Of a stretch of 64,000 nt of DNA, positions 25,051 through 37,210 are shown one piece after another. This stretch comes from Elmis aenea (taxonomy: Eukaryota; Arthropoda; Insecta; Coleoptera; Elmidae), in the NCBI GenBank assembly GCA_947652605.1, contig OX393581.1:50553924-50617923 (forward strand), written 5' to 3'. The translations under genes and the position numbers were made by a program. The notes below the pieces were generated by a model that did no database searches, was not told the DNA's origin, and saw nothing but the letters and a program-made list of their open reading frames with translations. Positions within the stretch are counted from its first letter, which is position 1; the number at the start of each line of letters is the position of its first letter.

Positions 25051-25822
25051 AAGTGTGTCCAAAAGGAATGAAATATGCTATATACCTATCTCAGTAAATA
25101 TCCACTTTAGGGAAAAATGTTTTGAATAAAAGTTGTTTGGTACTTAGTTTCCCACCATAAGACCTTTATTTTTCGGATAACAAAAGCGCAGAGAAAAACA
25201 ATTGAATTTTTTTAAATGACAAGATACCCCTATATTATACTCATTTAATAGAGAATTTTTTTCTCTTTTCAATGATGGGGTCACCTTAAACATAAAGTTT
25301 ATGCTAAGAGGCCGGAGAATATCAAAAATTTAAAAGATCGTATTAGAGAAGAGATGTGGTCTATTATACCTGAAATGGTTGGGAATGTTATTAACGGGTT
25401 TAAAAACCGAGTTTATCATTGTCAAGCTGTAAATGGTTCAGTTTGAACACTTATTGTAGATTTCGTCAAAAAAATTTAGTTCTTATGATTTTTTAGTTAG
25501 AAATAAATACTTAACAATTATAATCATTTGAGAGTATTTTTTGCGTTTTTCTCAAAAAGTTGCTTACGTAAGAGTAATCAAGTTTTGCATCATTAAAGAG
25601 AGAAAAAAATTCTTTATCAAATGAGTATAATATAGAGGTAACTAGTCATTTACAAAAATTCAATTGTTTTTCATTGCGCTTTTGTTATTCGAAAAAAACA
25701 TAATATAAATTTTGTCGTATGGTGGAAAACTAAGTAGCAAACAACTTTTATTCAAAACATTTTTCCCTCAAGTGGATATTTACTGAAATATATAGCATAT
25801 TCCATATCTTTTGGACACACTG
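25051..25822 (+). mobile_element. Tc1/mariner-like foldback element with transposase remnant
   Basis: The ends read AAGTGTGTCCAAAAGGAAT and (inverted) CAGTGTGTCCAAAAGATAT, flanked by TA on each side. The outer 225-230 bases on each side are inverted copies. The centre (about 25305-25446, plus strand) encodes RPENIKNLKDRIREEMWS followed by IPEMVGNVINGF. This matches the C-terminal tail of Tc1/mariner transposases, which follows the catalytic domain, and ends at a TGA. The catalytic domain is absent, so the element cannot move itself. Confidence 0.8.
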
Positions 25823-25857
25823 TAGTTCCATCTAAAATTGCTACAATTAAAAAAAAG

Positions 25858-26125
25858 TTATACCGGGTGTAACTAACGTCAGGCTCACCCGCTTTTTTTC
25901 TTTAGTTTTGATTTTAGACAAATGAGATTTTAGACAGGTGAAATGTGCAAAAAACCTGGATTTTCTGAACATATGTACGCTTTTGTTTCGCTTCCGGTTT
26001 CACCGGAATTGACCCTAACTTTGTTATTTTACAGAAAACACCCTTATAGTTTTGCATTTCTGGAAAGAGGAAGCCATTTTGAGAACAATTGCAACATTTC
26101 GGTTAATTTTTATAACCTAAAATAA
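25858..26125. repeat. Possible element end (CCGGGTGTAACTAACG)
   Basis: After a TA, the sequence CCGGGTGTAACTAACGTCAG resembles a DNA-element terminus, followed by bases less AT-rich than the surroundings. No second terminus was found. Confidence 0.25.
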
Positions 26126-26878
26126 TTTTTGGACAAACAGTAAATTTTTTATTGAGTGTGCCATGTTTAAGATTTAAAATATCAAATGATTTAAAACATT
26201 TTCATGAAAAGCTAGATGAATTGCTTAAGTAATCGATAACATAGGTAAATGTCTTTAAATCACTGACGTTTTGTCATTAACAGAGATAGAATTTGCTTGC
26301 GTTCTTTGTCATTTGCAATTTACCTAATGTACGATGTTATTCTTATAGAAATGAACACCCCACAAATTTGTTTAAATGGCAAATTAATACGAAATGTAAG
26401 ATAGAAATGACAACAAAATTTTGTCCAAGCACGCAAGCCGATTATCGCTGGTCGATTATTAACTTTGTACTGTGATTGTTTAAGAAAAAAACTGTAATAA
26501 AATTATACAATTTACTGTTTAGAAACTGCCATATAATTGATCACAAATTTCTTTCATGAAAAGTTGCAATAGTAGCAAATGCATAAAAAGTGTTTTAAAA
26601 ATTATAAAAATTAATTAGCTACAACATAAATTGGGGTACTTAAAGTGAAAGAACCCTTCGAGGGGTGCCAAAGGAAATAAAATGTTAGTGTAAAAGTTTT
26701 TATTACTGGTAAACCTTGCTGACTCATTAGAGAGAGCAGGTGTCATTAAACTTTAAAGTTAAAACTTTTGCTACTAACTTTAAAATCTTCTATTATTGCT
26801 GTACTAAGGATTTTTGTGGCTGTTTTTTTTATCTAAAGAATATGACTTTTTGCGGTTTAAGAAGTAACTGCAGTTTTA
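26126..26878. other. Non-coding AT-rich DNA
   Basis: Nothing recognised. Confidence 0.4.
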
Positions 26879-26880
26879 TA

Positions 26881-27547
26881 TAGGGTGGTCCACATAGAAG
26901 GGTCACTATTGGGATCTCGTAAACGGTAAGAGCTACAAAGAAGTTTAAACTAGACAAATTGATTCCCTTTCTGAAACCTATTCAGTGATGCTTCCATGTT
27001 TTAAAAAAGTTCCATGGCACGCTAGATAATAAACAAAAATCAAAATGGACATTTTTTAAAAATTATTACTAAGTCGGTTACCTATGCTTTATGGTCAAAA
27101 ATATTTTTGGGGAAAATTTGTAGTTTTTTTACGCACTGTAAAATGAAAACATTCATTTGTTTTAATATTGTTTAAATTCATGCCACTCTATAGCGTTATA
27201 GGGACTCATTGATGAATTTTATTTGTTTTGAGCCCAAATATAAATACATGAAACTTTATATTATTAAAAATAGGGGGAAAAAATGCTTTTACATGAGGTC
27301 ATAGCTAACTACAGTTTCCATTATAAAACCAAAATTCAATTTTGTAATTTATCTAAGAAAACAATATTGAAACAAATGAACGTTTTCATTTTATAGTGCG
27401 TAAAAAAATCTACAACTTTTTGCCCTAAAATATTTTTGTACCATCCAGTATAATCGAGTTATTAACGATTTAAAAAAGAATGCCTATTTTGATTTTTGTT
27501 TACTATCTAGCGTGCCATGGAATTTCCCTTCTATGTGGACCACCCTG
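26881..27547. mobile_element. TA-flanked foldback, YAGGGTGGTCCACATAGAAG ends
   Basis: The ends are inverted copies (left TAGGGTGGTCCACATAGAAG, right matching with CAGGG) with TA outside each. The arms share CCATGGCACGCTAGATA and TTTTTTTACGCACT blocks. The left arm carries about 100 extra bases (26910-27010) missing from the right arm. Related ends occur at 9639 and 20614. Non-coding. Confidence 0.8.
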
Positions 27548-28635
27548 TATATTTCTGTAATATTATTAATGTTTTTTTCCTAAATAACTTCACACAAATT
27601 TTAATTTGTAATAAACACCTTTTTATTTTATTTCATAACACATTTACTGTAATTTTTGACAAGAACTCATCATCGCAAATAATCTAATACGATAAATTAA
27701 AACCCAAAATAGGGAGCCAAAACAATACGAAAGTATTTGGAGTAGAGACACATTTATAGAGAACCAAAAATTCGTATTTTGTGTCCAAAAATAATCTTCT
27801 TCGTTTTATTAGAAACATAATCCATTCCAATAAAAATCAAGAAACTGTAGACATGTAATTGCATCTATAATAAGCCTGCTTTTAAATATATTTAGTTATT
27901 TTCGAAGGCAAATCTCGTACCAAAAATTTTTTTAATAATTTGTGTATATTAAAATATGACCATAAATAGTTTTATCTAGATGATAATTAGTGTTCTTTAT
28001 ATTCATTTCTTTAGCCAACTGAATTCACAAAAACGTTTTGCAGGTTTCTTGACAACTCACTTAAATATATTCTGAAAATTTGGAAATATTCAAAAGCTTG
28101 TGATTCCATACAATGCAGATGTTAAATTTTGTTCCTGTGGAATTGAAACAAAAAGGAAAAAATACTACCAGATACCCGATTTTTAGGCATTATATGATAA
28201 ATTTGCATGTACGAATTAAAAAAATATATATAGGTATAGGTTGTGACAAAATTATTTAGCTTGGAGGATGGTACCAATTATTGGGCACTATTGCACAAAA
28301 TCTGTATTCCAATAAAAAATCATTATTAAATATGTATCTATATTTGTGTAGATTAATATATGTGACATATTCACATGCTATTTCTGTTTTGTGCTAATAT
28401 ATTTAATTCAGTAGTGAATTTTTGTATTGGTTTTATTCCAATATTACAGTAACAAAAATTTATACATTCATATTATTCTAAATCAAATAATGAATGAATT
28501 TATTTACGTTACGTATATTTATTTAATACATATATACATATAAAAACTCTTGTTTTTTTTAAATATTTAAATATACCTATTACGTTTTTTTTTTGTTTGA
28601 GAAAATAAAGTTTTGTTTTAGTATAAATATTTTAT
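27548..28635. other. Very AT-rich non-coding DNA
   Basis: Nothing recognised. Confidence 0.4.
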
Positions 28636-28639
28636 TGTA

Positions 28640-28744
28640 CTCATGTGATCAGTGATTAAAATTAATGATTTTTTTTAATCACTTGATCTAAACCATGATT
28701 TAAATCGTGATTTACATCAATTGATTAAAATCTGCTCAACCCTG
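28640..28744. repeat. Hairpin-rich repeat with a CAACCCTG terminus
   Basis: Overlapping inverted motifs (GTGATTAAAATTAATGA, ATTTAAATCGTGATTTA) are followed by GCTCAACCCTG, resembling the end of a hAT-type or similar MITE. The other end was not identified. Confidence 0.35.
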
Positions 28745-31538
28745 CCTAATACAATTGGTATCTACTCAAAAATCCAAAGTCAAAGCTGTTAAAACTTTTG
28801 CAGATCAAAATAGTTTTTTACAGTTTACGAGACAACATGTTTTTCGTTCCATAATGGATTACATCTTTTATTTTATTGAGTTAATCATGTAATAATATAA
28901 ATAGGTTCATTAAAAATAACTTATTTCCTTTTTTAGGAATCTCTTGTAGACATGCTAGACCAGTTTCAATGCTCTTGTCCCTTGGTCAATAAGATTTTTA
29001 TTCCAAAATTAAACACAGTTCTTATCTTTTTAGGGACCATTTTGTCAACTTTTGAGGGACACAGAAAGTATTTTTAGATGAAATCAGTACTAGGAAATCT
29101 TTTTTATTTCTTAAAATGAAATTGTTTTGGTAGAGTTGTTCAAAATATTTTTTTTTTTTTTTATAACTAATCACTTTAAAAAATCAGTAAATATATCATT
29201 GGATTTAAATGCGTTTCTCAGATTTATTAGCTAATACCAGCCACGTTCCAAACTGATAATAAGATAGATAAAAATTATATAGTTACCATAACTGATAGGT
29301 ATTGTCCACACTGGTATTTCTACCAATATTCAATAAATCGAAGTAATCGCACTAAAACCACAGATTCACTTATTATTATTTAACATTAAAATTCCAAGGA
29401 GTCAATGGTGAGTGTAAAACGATGCAGCTCTTTCGGCGAGGTCGCGTACACAAATTGGTAGTCGCGAATCGGTTAAGGTGAAAGCATCTAATGAATGAAT
29501 TGCCTCGGAAGTGGCGCTGGGAAGTGAAATGCAGGTCTTGGTGACCGTGTTTTACCGATGCTCATCACAACCAAATAAGTATGGAGATGTTCACTGCGAA
29601 TGCTTTATACCGGTGACCCATATACAAAACTCTTACTTGCTCACAACTACCTGAGTCTCGACACACGCATTGTAACAAGTGACCAAACCCCTCTGAAGGT
29701 ATGCAAGAAGGGATGATTGGTCTTCACAAGGTCGGATTACAGACAGGTAATCGGGCGGGCCATGGATCACGAGACCCGAAATACGGAGATCAATTTAAAT
29801 GGGGTTTTAGTGGCTATCGGGGTGTTTCCAGGGAGATATGGTTCTTGGTGGGGAATACATAATCACCGAATATTAGTTTTCCAAGAAACGGTTAATATTT
29901 TACGCAAGAGTAAAATTACTTGCGAGGTTTCAGACTTCAAAATTTTGTACATCAGGCAGGAAAGGCCTCGTCGATATAAAAAAACCGTGAGACGTTTATT
30001 TAAAGTTACAAAAATATACGAGGCATATTCGAAAAGCAAGTACCGCATGACTATTAAAAAAAACGATAACTTATTTTAAAAATGTGATTCACTGTAGTTT
30101 AAACTTTAAACTGTCTTGTGTAGTTTTCACCGTTGTCGAGACATTTATCATAACGGAGAATCAGCTTTTCTATAACCTCTCGTTTGGGTGGTCCTTTTTT
30201 ATGATTTTTGAAAATGTTATAGGGTCAGCCCTATTTTGTTCTACCTACAAAAAGAAACTGTGCTGTGCCTGTAAAATTTTAAGTCTTTTAGCCAATGTAT
30301 AAGGATCGCTAAAATTTTTTGAAATTTGCATTGTACTAATATGCGTTCAGCCTGTAGTTCAGTAAAGGACACAAAAAACAGACTGTATCAACATGTTTAC
30401 AAAATTTTCTTAATGATTTCAAGTTATTGACAACATATAACGGTTTTACCAATGAAAAATTAAGTTCATTTACAATTTCAAAATACTGTGAGGCACTCAA
30501 AGTTGTCTGGTTTAAAATGTAAATCTTCTATATTCTCATCAACGTTTTTATTTTTTACTTAAAGCAGAACATACTAGCGATCACCATTATTGGAAAGTAA
30601 ATTTGATTGAAATATGAGAACGAAACTTATTATAACGTTTGCAATACCGATAATATGATTTTAAATGAACTTTCAGGTAATATCGATTGATTCAAATGTC
30701 AGAGCATTGTATTTTGCGAATAATGAGTACCTAAACTAAAGCTAACATTATTAATGTTTAATTCTCATTGTAAAAGTATTCCTTGGTATAATTCAATCGG
30801 TATATTTTATAAATCGCAATTTAATTTAAACCAAAAATACTCGTTTCACAGTCAATCTCATATTTCATGTTATTAAATCTAGTATTATAGTAATTATGTT
30901 GTATAGAGAAGCGATTAATTAAAGCTGAAAGATATAATCAATTCAAATATTAGCTTGTATTCAGCTCACAAAATTTTAGTCGAAATGTACTCGTTGCCAA
31001 AATCTAATTATAAATTATTTTGTGTATAGATTATGATTTGTAAAATATTCGTTTCTGAGACTGTCATGATTAAAAGAAAGTAAATAAACCCATTTAATTT
31101 CACAAAGTCTACATAGAATGTTTAATTTAAAATGTTGGGCAGCAGAACTTACAAGCATATCAAACAAAATTTGTTTGGTTATAATGTAACTCTTTTATTT
31201 TTAATATCTGCCAACTCAACTTACAAAATACAATCTTGGCGTACAATTTAAAATTATAAAAATGTTTTGTACTGTTAACATTGGTTTAACTTACTTACTT
31301 AATCCTAAAGCCTATCTACCTATGAAGGTGTAAGGCCACTTGTTTTTTCTGGAGTTGGTTCTTTTTGTGTTTTCCTCTTTTCTTTCTATTTCCTTTCGCA
31401 TGCCTTTTTTTATTGCTTGCGTCATTTCCGATTTCCTCTTGTTATCTTTTCTTTTTTCTTTTTTTATTTTATTTTTCTCTCGTAACTTTTTTTTGCCTGT
31501 ATCGTCGTCCTAATATTTCTGTTAGGTATTCTTTACTA
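28745..31538. other. Non-coding DNA with a GC-richer island at 29400-29860
   Basis: Bases 29400-29860 are clearly less AT-rich, and a 120-codon plus frame runs over 29717-30079. I recognise neither a domain nor splice signals, and the reading frames before it are broken. It may be a decayed insert or a regulatory island. Confidence 0.3.
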
Positions 31539-31859
31539 TCAGTTTTTTGGAGGTTGATGGTTTGTTGTTTTATTTTCGTTCAAAATTTCCTGCTCCCTGT
31601 CCCATCTCCATTCTTTTCCATTAATTGTGATCTTTTGATATCCTATTTTCGTTGTTCTTCCTTTCTGTCTCTCTTCTTCCGCTATTTTTGTTTTAGCTTC
31701 TTTTGAATTACCAGTTCCTCCTTTGTCTTTTCGTAGTTTATATATACAGGGTCCGGCAAAATGATCTCCCACATTTTAATCTTTAATAAAAACGCCATTG
31801 TAAATGATATTTAGATTTTATTTTTATTAACTGAAAATGTATGCTATGCCATTTGTTTT

Positions 31860-32209
31860 TATTAAGTTTTAAAAATTACAGAGTCCAAATGGCGACCATT
31901 TTTTTCGATATACATTCGAAGCTGATTTCTGAAAGTTTCCATCACTCGAGCAGTAATTTGAGGCGATATTCCTGTAATTTCTTGGCGTATTGCTGCTTTC
32001 AATTCGTCAATGGTTCGGGGATAATGTTGAAAAACCTTCGCTTTCAGGTAGCCCCAAAGGAAAAAGTCGCATAGGGCAAGATCGGGCGAACGCGCAGGCC
32101 ACCCAACGTCTCCACGTAACGAGATACGTGTCCTGGAAACATTTCCCTTAAAACGTCCATTGTCCTTCTTGCCGTATGAGCCCTAGCTCCAACCTGTTGA
32201 AACCATACA
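31860..32209 (-). pseudogene. Left-arm copy of mariner-like transposase C-terminus, mutated
   Basis: The minus-strand mirror of the right-arm reading frame carries two defects. The catalytic aspartate of the QQDGA box is replaced by valine (QQVGA), and a one-base deletion near 32121 shifts the frame before the second catalytic region. It cannot encode a working catalytic domain. Confidence 0.8.
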
Positions 32210-32234
32210 TCCGGATGTTCAAGTTCTCTAAGTT

Positions 32235-32588
32235 TTGGATGTATGGTTTCAACAGGATGGAGCTACGGCTCATACGGCAAGAAGGACAATGGACGTTTTA
32301 AGGGAAATGTTTCCAGGACACGTAATCTGGTTACGTGGAGACGTTGGGTGGCCTGCGCGTTCACCCGATCTTGCCCCATGCGACTTTTTCCTTTGGGGCT
32401 ACCTGAAAGCGAAGGTTTTTCAACACCATCCCCGAACCATTGACGAATTGAAAGCAGCAATACGCCAAGAAATTACAGGAATATCGCCTCAAATTACTGC
32501 TCGAGTGATGGAAACTTTCAGAAATCAGCTTCGAATGTATATCGAAAAAAATGGTCGCCATTTGGACTCTGTAATTTTTAAAACTTAA
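32235..32588 (+). pseudogene. Mariner-like transposase, C-terminal 117 residues
   Basis: The open frame contains WFQQDGATAHTAR and, downstream, WPARSPDLAPCDFFLWGYLK. The second and third catalytic aspartates are separated by 41 residues, as in the DD41D (rosa/visitor) branch of the IS630-Tc1-mariner superfamily. It ends normally with VIFKT and a TAA. The N-terminal DNA-binding region and the first catalytic aspartate are missing because the palindrome's centre falls there, so this is a 3' half and not a functional transposase, even though the retained part is intact. Confidence 0.85.
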
Positions 32589-33240
32589 TAAAAACAAATG
32601 GCATAGCATACATTTTCAGTTAATAAAAAAAAAATCTTAATAGCATTTACAATGGCGTTTTTATTAAAGATTAAAATGTGGGAGATCATTTTGCCGGACC
32701 CTGTATTATTTCTTGGAGTTGTTTTAACTTGTACTTGTTTTTCATTACCTTTTCTTTTTCTAGTGCTTTGTCTAGTTCTAACTTACATGCTTTTGTTCCT
32801 ATCTGTATGACGTCTGAACTTTTATACATGTTCCTCTTTAAATAAGGTGTTCAAATTCATGCATAAGGTCTGCTTTGTTATCAGTTTTTATCTCCAAGCC
32901 TGTCACAACGATATTATTTTTGGTTCTATCTTTTTCCAGTGTTCTAACTCTATCTTCTACGGATTTCATCTTTTCTTTTATGATCTTGTTTTCATTTTTC
33001 TGTCTCAGTTCCTTCAGTTCCTCTTGATATGACCTCTGGTCATGTTTTATTTCTTTTATATCTCATTACTTCCTAGATCATGTTCGTAAGCGTATCTGTT
33101 TTATCTTCTTTAACGTTTGTCTCTTTTTGAGGTGTCCTGTTTATCTTTTTACTCCCTTTTGATATGTCTTCTATGTCCTGTTTTCTTTTTCTTTTTGAAT
33201 CCTCCGACGTATACTCGTCGCTCTCGAGATATTTTGTTTC

Positions 33241-33888
33241 TTTCAAAATTGGTTTAAAAGATTGTTAAAAAACTGTAGATATTGAAAATTTTATATTTAC
33301 AACTCATTCAATTATACTTTATACAAAAAGGTTTGATAGCAGACTTTAATAATGAACGATGATCCTTCTTAAACCTATCAAATCGTCAATGAATTCTAAA
33401 AAGACATATTTTAGAAGGTATATGGTAACCTTTTCTTTTAACTTGTTTTTGCAACTAAGAGGCATTGATAGTAGGCTATTTGCGTTTACAATAACTTATA
33501 AAAAACAATCAATTAAAAGATTAAAACACGTTTTTTGAAATAATTTACAAAAAGCTTAAAATTAAATACCGGTAACTGTATAAGTTAGACAAAAATGCTT
33601 TTAAAGTAACATTATTATTACGAAAAAGGTAAGACTAAATAGGTTAATCGAGCTCTAGTGAAAATATGACACAAAGTTCTAATTATTCTATAAGCAGAAG
33701 CTCTTAAACCGCATGCTAACATCTTGCAAGGTGCTACCTGTTTAGTTTGTATAACACCATTAAGCAATTAACTATTAAGGATGATGTAATTTCTTCCGAG
33801 TTTAATTACAAAGTGCACTAAACTTATGATACCACGGCTGGGGAACTTCGCCAAAATTTATACAAAATTGTGTAAGATGTTATAGATT
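33241..33888. other. Non-coding AT-rich DNA
   Basis: Nothing recognised. Confidence 0.4.
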
Positions 33889-33892
33889 ATAG

Positions 33893-34557
33893 AGGGTGAC
33901 AATGAAATTAGGCTGAATCTAACAGATCATACTTTTCGTAATATTCATAAGCCATTTCGTGTTTTTAAGGTACAAAAATATAAACAATCAAAAATTAAAC
34001 GTGATTATTTCTGTCAAACTAACGTTGAAACAACAGAATGACAGTTTGTTTTACCAGATATATTCTTTATGTCATAAGTCTACCACTAGAAAATAATAAA
34101 ATTCGAAAAATTACCTAATTTATGCTATAATGTAAGGAAAATGAATAAATCGACCCCACATGATATGTATTATTGGAATGGGGAAAAAAACCTCTTTCTC
34201 GTGATGCCACAGCCAACTATGGGCTCTATTTAAAAAAATACAACTTTATATCACAACTCGAATTTCGATTTCTTTTTTAAAAAATTGTCTACGCCACTGC
34301 ATTCTTATCAAAAAAGTGCCTGAAGAACGTCAAAACTATTTTTCTTTATTTTGATAAACAAGTGAGATATAGTCATAAAACGAAAAGTCGAAAATCGGGT
34401 TATCGGTGATAACTCGAAAACAAAAGACGATAACCAATTTTAGCTTTCGCCATTAACTTTTTCTAGAAAAAAGAGATCGAGAAAGGGGGTTCCGGTTTTC
34501 CATAACTCTTATAGTTACCGAAATTCCCTATAAGAACATCGAAATTTTCCCATCCTG
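33893..34557. mobile_element. Probable non-autonomous DNA element
   Basis: The left end AGGGTGACAATGAAATT and the right end, read inverted, CAGGATGGGAAAATTTCG are similar. The right flank begins TA. The interior includes a TTATCGGTGATAACTCGAAAA hairpin-like stretch, which resembles the CGGCAATAACTCGAAAAAC segment at 57690. Non-coding. Confidence 0.4.
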
Positions 34558-34559
34558 TA

Positions 34560-36110
34560 CAAATATATGAACATTGAACATACCACTCAAAACATATACT
34601 TATTGTTAGCGAAAACTAACAGAAAATGTTTAAGTTATCGAAATACGGGTTTACTCACTAATGCATTGATACTATTCCATTATTCTAAATAGATTTTGAA
34701 CCAAAATATTTTAAGAAATTATAGATTTTAAGCAAATGTAACAAAGTGTTCGATAAGTGTTCGGAGTAATGGTTTTAGAAGTCGACAGCTAAAGCTAAAA
34801 TACATTTAAAGGTGTGTCATTGTACATTATAAATTAAAAATTGAACCTTTTAACTGATGCTTGTCGCAAAAGAGTATTTTTGTATCCAATAGTTTAGAGA
34901 AAGAAATGATCTTTTTGTCGGAATTGCCAGTTTTAAGTTCGAATAGATGTTACCGTCTCACCTTTTAGTAAAGACATTTAGCGACAAGATTTCCCTTTCT
35001 GTTCCGTAACATTCCAGAGATTAGCTCCGTCTAGCCTTTGTGGGCAACGCAGGGATGTCTGCTTACATTATTTGGATCGTAGCGGGCGGTATTATATCAC
35101 CTATTGTATTTTACCTAACAGAATCTTTACACGAACGAATTTGCATATAAATTTAGAAAATGCAAATAGCAACGAATTTTTACGAAACCCGTATGTATTT
35201 ATACACTTCCGGAAAAAATTACGCAATAAAGTTTTTTTATCATACTTTTGGGAATATGCAGGTAGCTGTACCGCAATAAAACGGCCGCGTAGCTGTGTGT
35301 ACACATGATCTGCTTTCGTTTTCACTACATTAGCTAATAGTTATTATCTTACAGTATTAATAAACACATGTTTAATAAATTTGGCAACAAAAGATAAATT
35401 AATCTCCTTTATAATTTCGCGAACCTCCTGGAACGGCCCCAAGTACTACCAAACGTCCGCAAAACCACACTTAGAAAGACGCTGTTGATTATGCTAAACA
35501 AAAAATAAGCTTTGCTACTGTACAACACAGACGAGAAAAAGTTTTTCTAGGAAATCTGTTGTCATTTAATTAAATCAGTGAATTATGTTTAAACTGTGAC
35601 GTGCCAAGCTCCTAGAATTTAATATATCGCCCAGTTCTATAGATAATTAAACTCTTTTGTTTCATATTTCATGCCTGGATGGGTGATATCTAACGGTCTG
35701 CTCATAAAGAGGGATTAAAACTCAATATATCATAGTACGCTTTGAACAGTGCACGTCTAAATTGAGGTTTCATTTTTCGTTTAATATCATAAACGAAATT
35801 GCAGTTGAAATGTATCACAATTTTATATTTTTTGTAATTATATTTATTAAAAAGCATGCAACACTTTTAATGAGAATTTTTTTCCTCCTAGTTTTTAACA
35901 CACCTCAATCAATATACTTTAATATACTTCAACCCTAATATTTGTTCCTCATAAACCCCTAGAGACGGGAATTTGGTTCGATTAACAAAGAAGTATGTTT
36001 TTACATACATAATCCTCAAGCCTTTTTTACCCTTTCGGGTGTAAGGACATGTCAATTATTATTTTCTTAAATAATACAAATAAAATGAAATATAATATTC
36101 CCATCTTTTT
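34560..36110. other. Non-coding DNA
   Basis: Short frames at 35072-35325 overlap on both strands and have no domain. Nothing recognised. Confidence 0.4.
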
Positions 36111-36114
36111 CAAG

Positions 36115-36774
36115 TCCACTCTATGTCTTTATTGGTTGCTCTCTAGTACCATTCCCTTTCTTTATCGTTTCTGTTACACCTAGATTATCTATGTTTATCT
36201 TGTCTATTTTGGTAATCAATTCCTCTTCCTTTCCAATAATACTTTTTACGTTCCATGTTCCTATTTTACTATAATTATTCCTTTGCTTCTCCTTTTCTTT
36301 GCCTCTTTAGCATCATTTTTGTTATTATTTTCCAATGCCCTTACCCGTTCATTGCCAATATTTTTTGTATGTTTCCGTCCTGTTTATACTTTGTTAGCTT
36401 TTTGCTTTTCAATTCTCCAAGTTCTATTATTCCATCGCAATTCTTCTCCACAATTACTTTACTATACCCAATTTTAAATTCCTTTTCGTTTTAGCAAATG
36501 TTCTCAGTTGTTTTTGTTTCTCCCTTTCCTTTGGTGTCATATCATAATTTATAAATATACTATCTCCTTTTCTATTCTTCAGTTTAGGTTTGTTTATCAG
36601 GATTTTGCTTTTTTCTTTTTCGTTTTTCAATTCTATGCCATATGTTTTTTCTCCTGTTTTGGTTACTGATCTTGGGATGATGTCTAATCTCAGTTGGTCG
36701 CTTAGAAAATCTTTAATTCCATCTTTTAGCACTGATGGGTCATTGGTGTCCATCTTTAGGCCATACATTGCCAT
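36115..36774 (-). mobile_element. 5' part of a LINE: ORF1-like protein and start of endonuclease
   Basis: The minus strand first encodes a 106-residue frame containing IPRSVTKTGEKTYGIELKNE and ending with KEREKQKQLRTFAK, an ORF1-like charged protein. Further on (36255 to 36115) it reads KIGTWNVKSIIGKEEELI, the opening of an APE-type endonuclease domain. The rest of the endonuclease and the RT are missing. This is unusual because most LINE relics keep the 3' end; here a 5' segment survives beside the unrelated Jockey fragment at 36795. Confidence 0.65.
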
Positions 36775-36794
36775 TATTTTTCTGAATTAGTTAT

Positions 36795-37210
36795 GGGATA
36801 CAGCTATGGGGATGCATCAAACAGAGTAATATTCAGATCATCCAGAGATTCCAGAACAAAACACTAAGGAACATTGCTGATGCACCTTGGTATTGCAGAA
36901 AAAGTTACATATATCGGGACGTCAACATGGATACTGTAACCAATACCATTAAGAAGTTTGCCAAGAGCCATGAAAAAAGGCTCCATCAACATGTAAACGT
37001 CGAGGCGATCCAGCTCCTGGACTACAGGATTAGTAAGAAGACTTAAAAGTGTTAAACCCTTTGAGTTAGTTTAAGCAAAAGTTTAAAAGCAGAGACTGTG
37101 CGGTAGTGTGCACGTTAATAATTAGTGTACTTATATATTAGCAAACTAACGAGGACTACTATTGGGTAAACCTTAGACTAAGTTTGAACAGTACTATGTT
37201 TTTTTTTAAT
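36795..37210 (+). mobile_element. Jockey-like RT C-terminal fragment, copy 1
   Basis: The plus frame reads IQIIQRFQNKTLRNIADAPWY, then a RDVNMDTVTNTIKKFAKSHE block and NVEAIQLLD, followed by a 3' UTR ending in a T-rich run near 37200. The same sequence occurs on the minus strand at 43500-44030, so both derive from one family. There is no RT core, so it is truncated at the 5' side. Confidence 0.8.

Larger units (their letters stand above)
31747..32703. mobile_element. Palindromic mariner-like element (DD41D), inverted 3' halves
   Basis: The element begins and ends with CAGGGTCCGGCAAAATGATC, with TA outside each end. Bases 31747-32213 and about 32237-32703 are inverted copies of the same transposase 3' half, separated by a spacer of some 23 bases. 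Thus the 5' half of the gene is missing and the 3' half is present twice, head to head. The whole element can fold into one hairpin with arms near 467 bases. It lies in a decayed retroelement ORF. Confidence 0.9.
31539..33240 (-). mobile_element. Interrupted ORF1-like retroelement gene remnant
   Basis: The minus strand at 32706-33240 encodes a broken, Lys/Glu-rich coiled-coil-like region containing NNIVVTGLEI, the start of an L1-type ORF1 RNA-binding fold. After the mariner insertion it continues at 31540-31744 with a segment ending IGYQKITINGKEWRWDRE, a C-terminal motif seen in such ORFs. The mariner palindrome (31747-32703) is inserted at a TA between the two parts. There are several stops, so this is a pseudogene. 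Confidence 0.6.

Noticed and set aside
29717..30079. 120-codon plus-strand frame as a gene
   Set aside because: No domain, no convincing start or splice sites, and part of it is simple AT-rich sequence.
31841..32609. Matching frames of 77 and 82 codons on opposite strands
   Set aside because: They are antisense shadows of the transposase frame on each arm of the palindrome.
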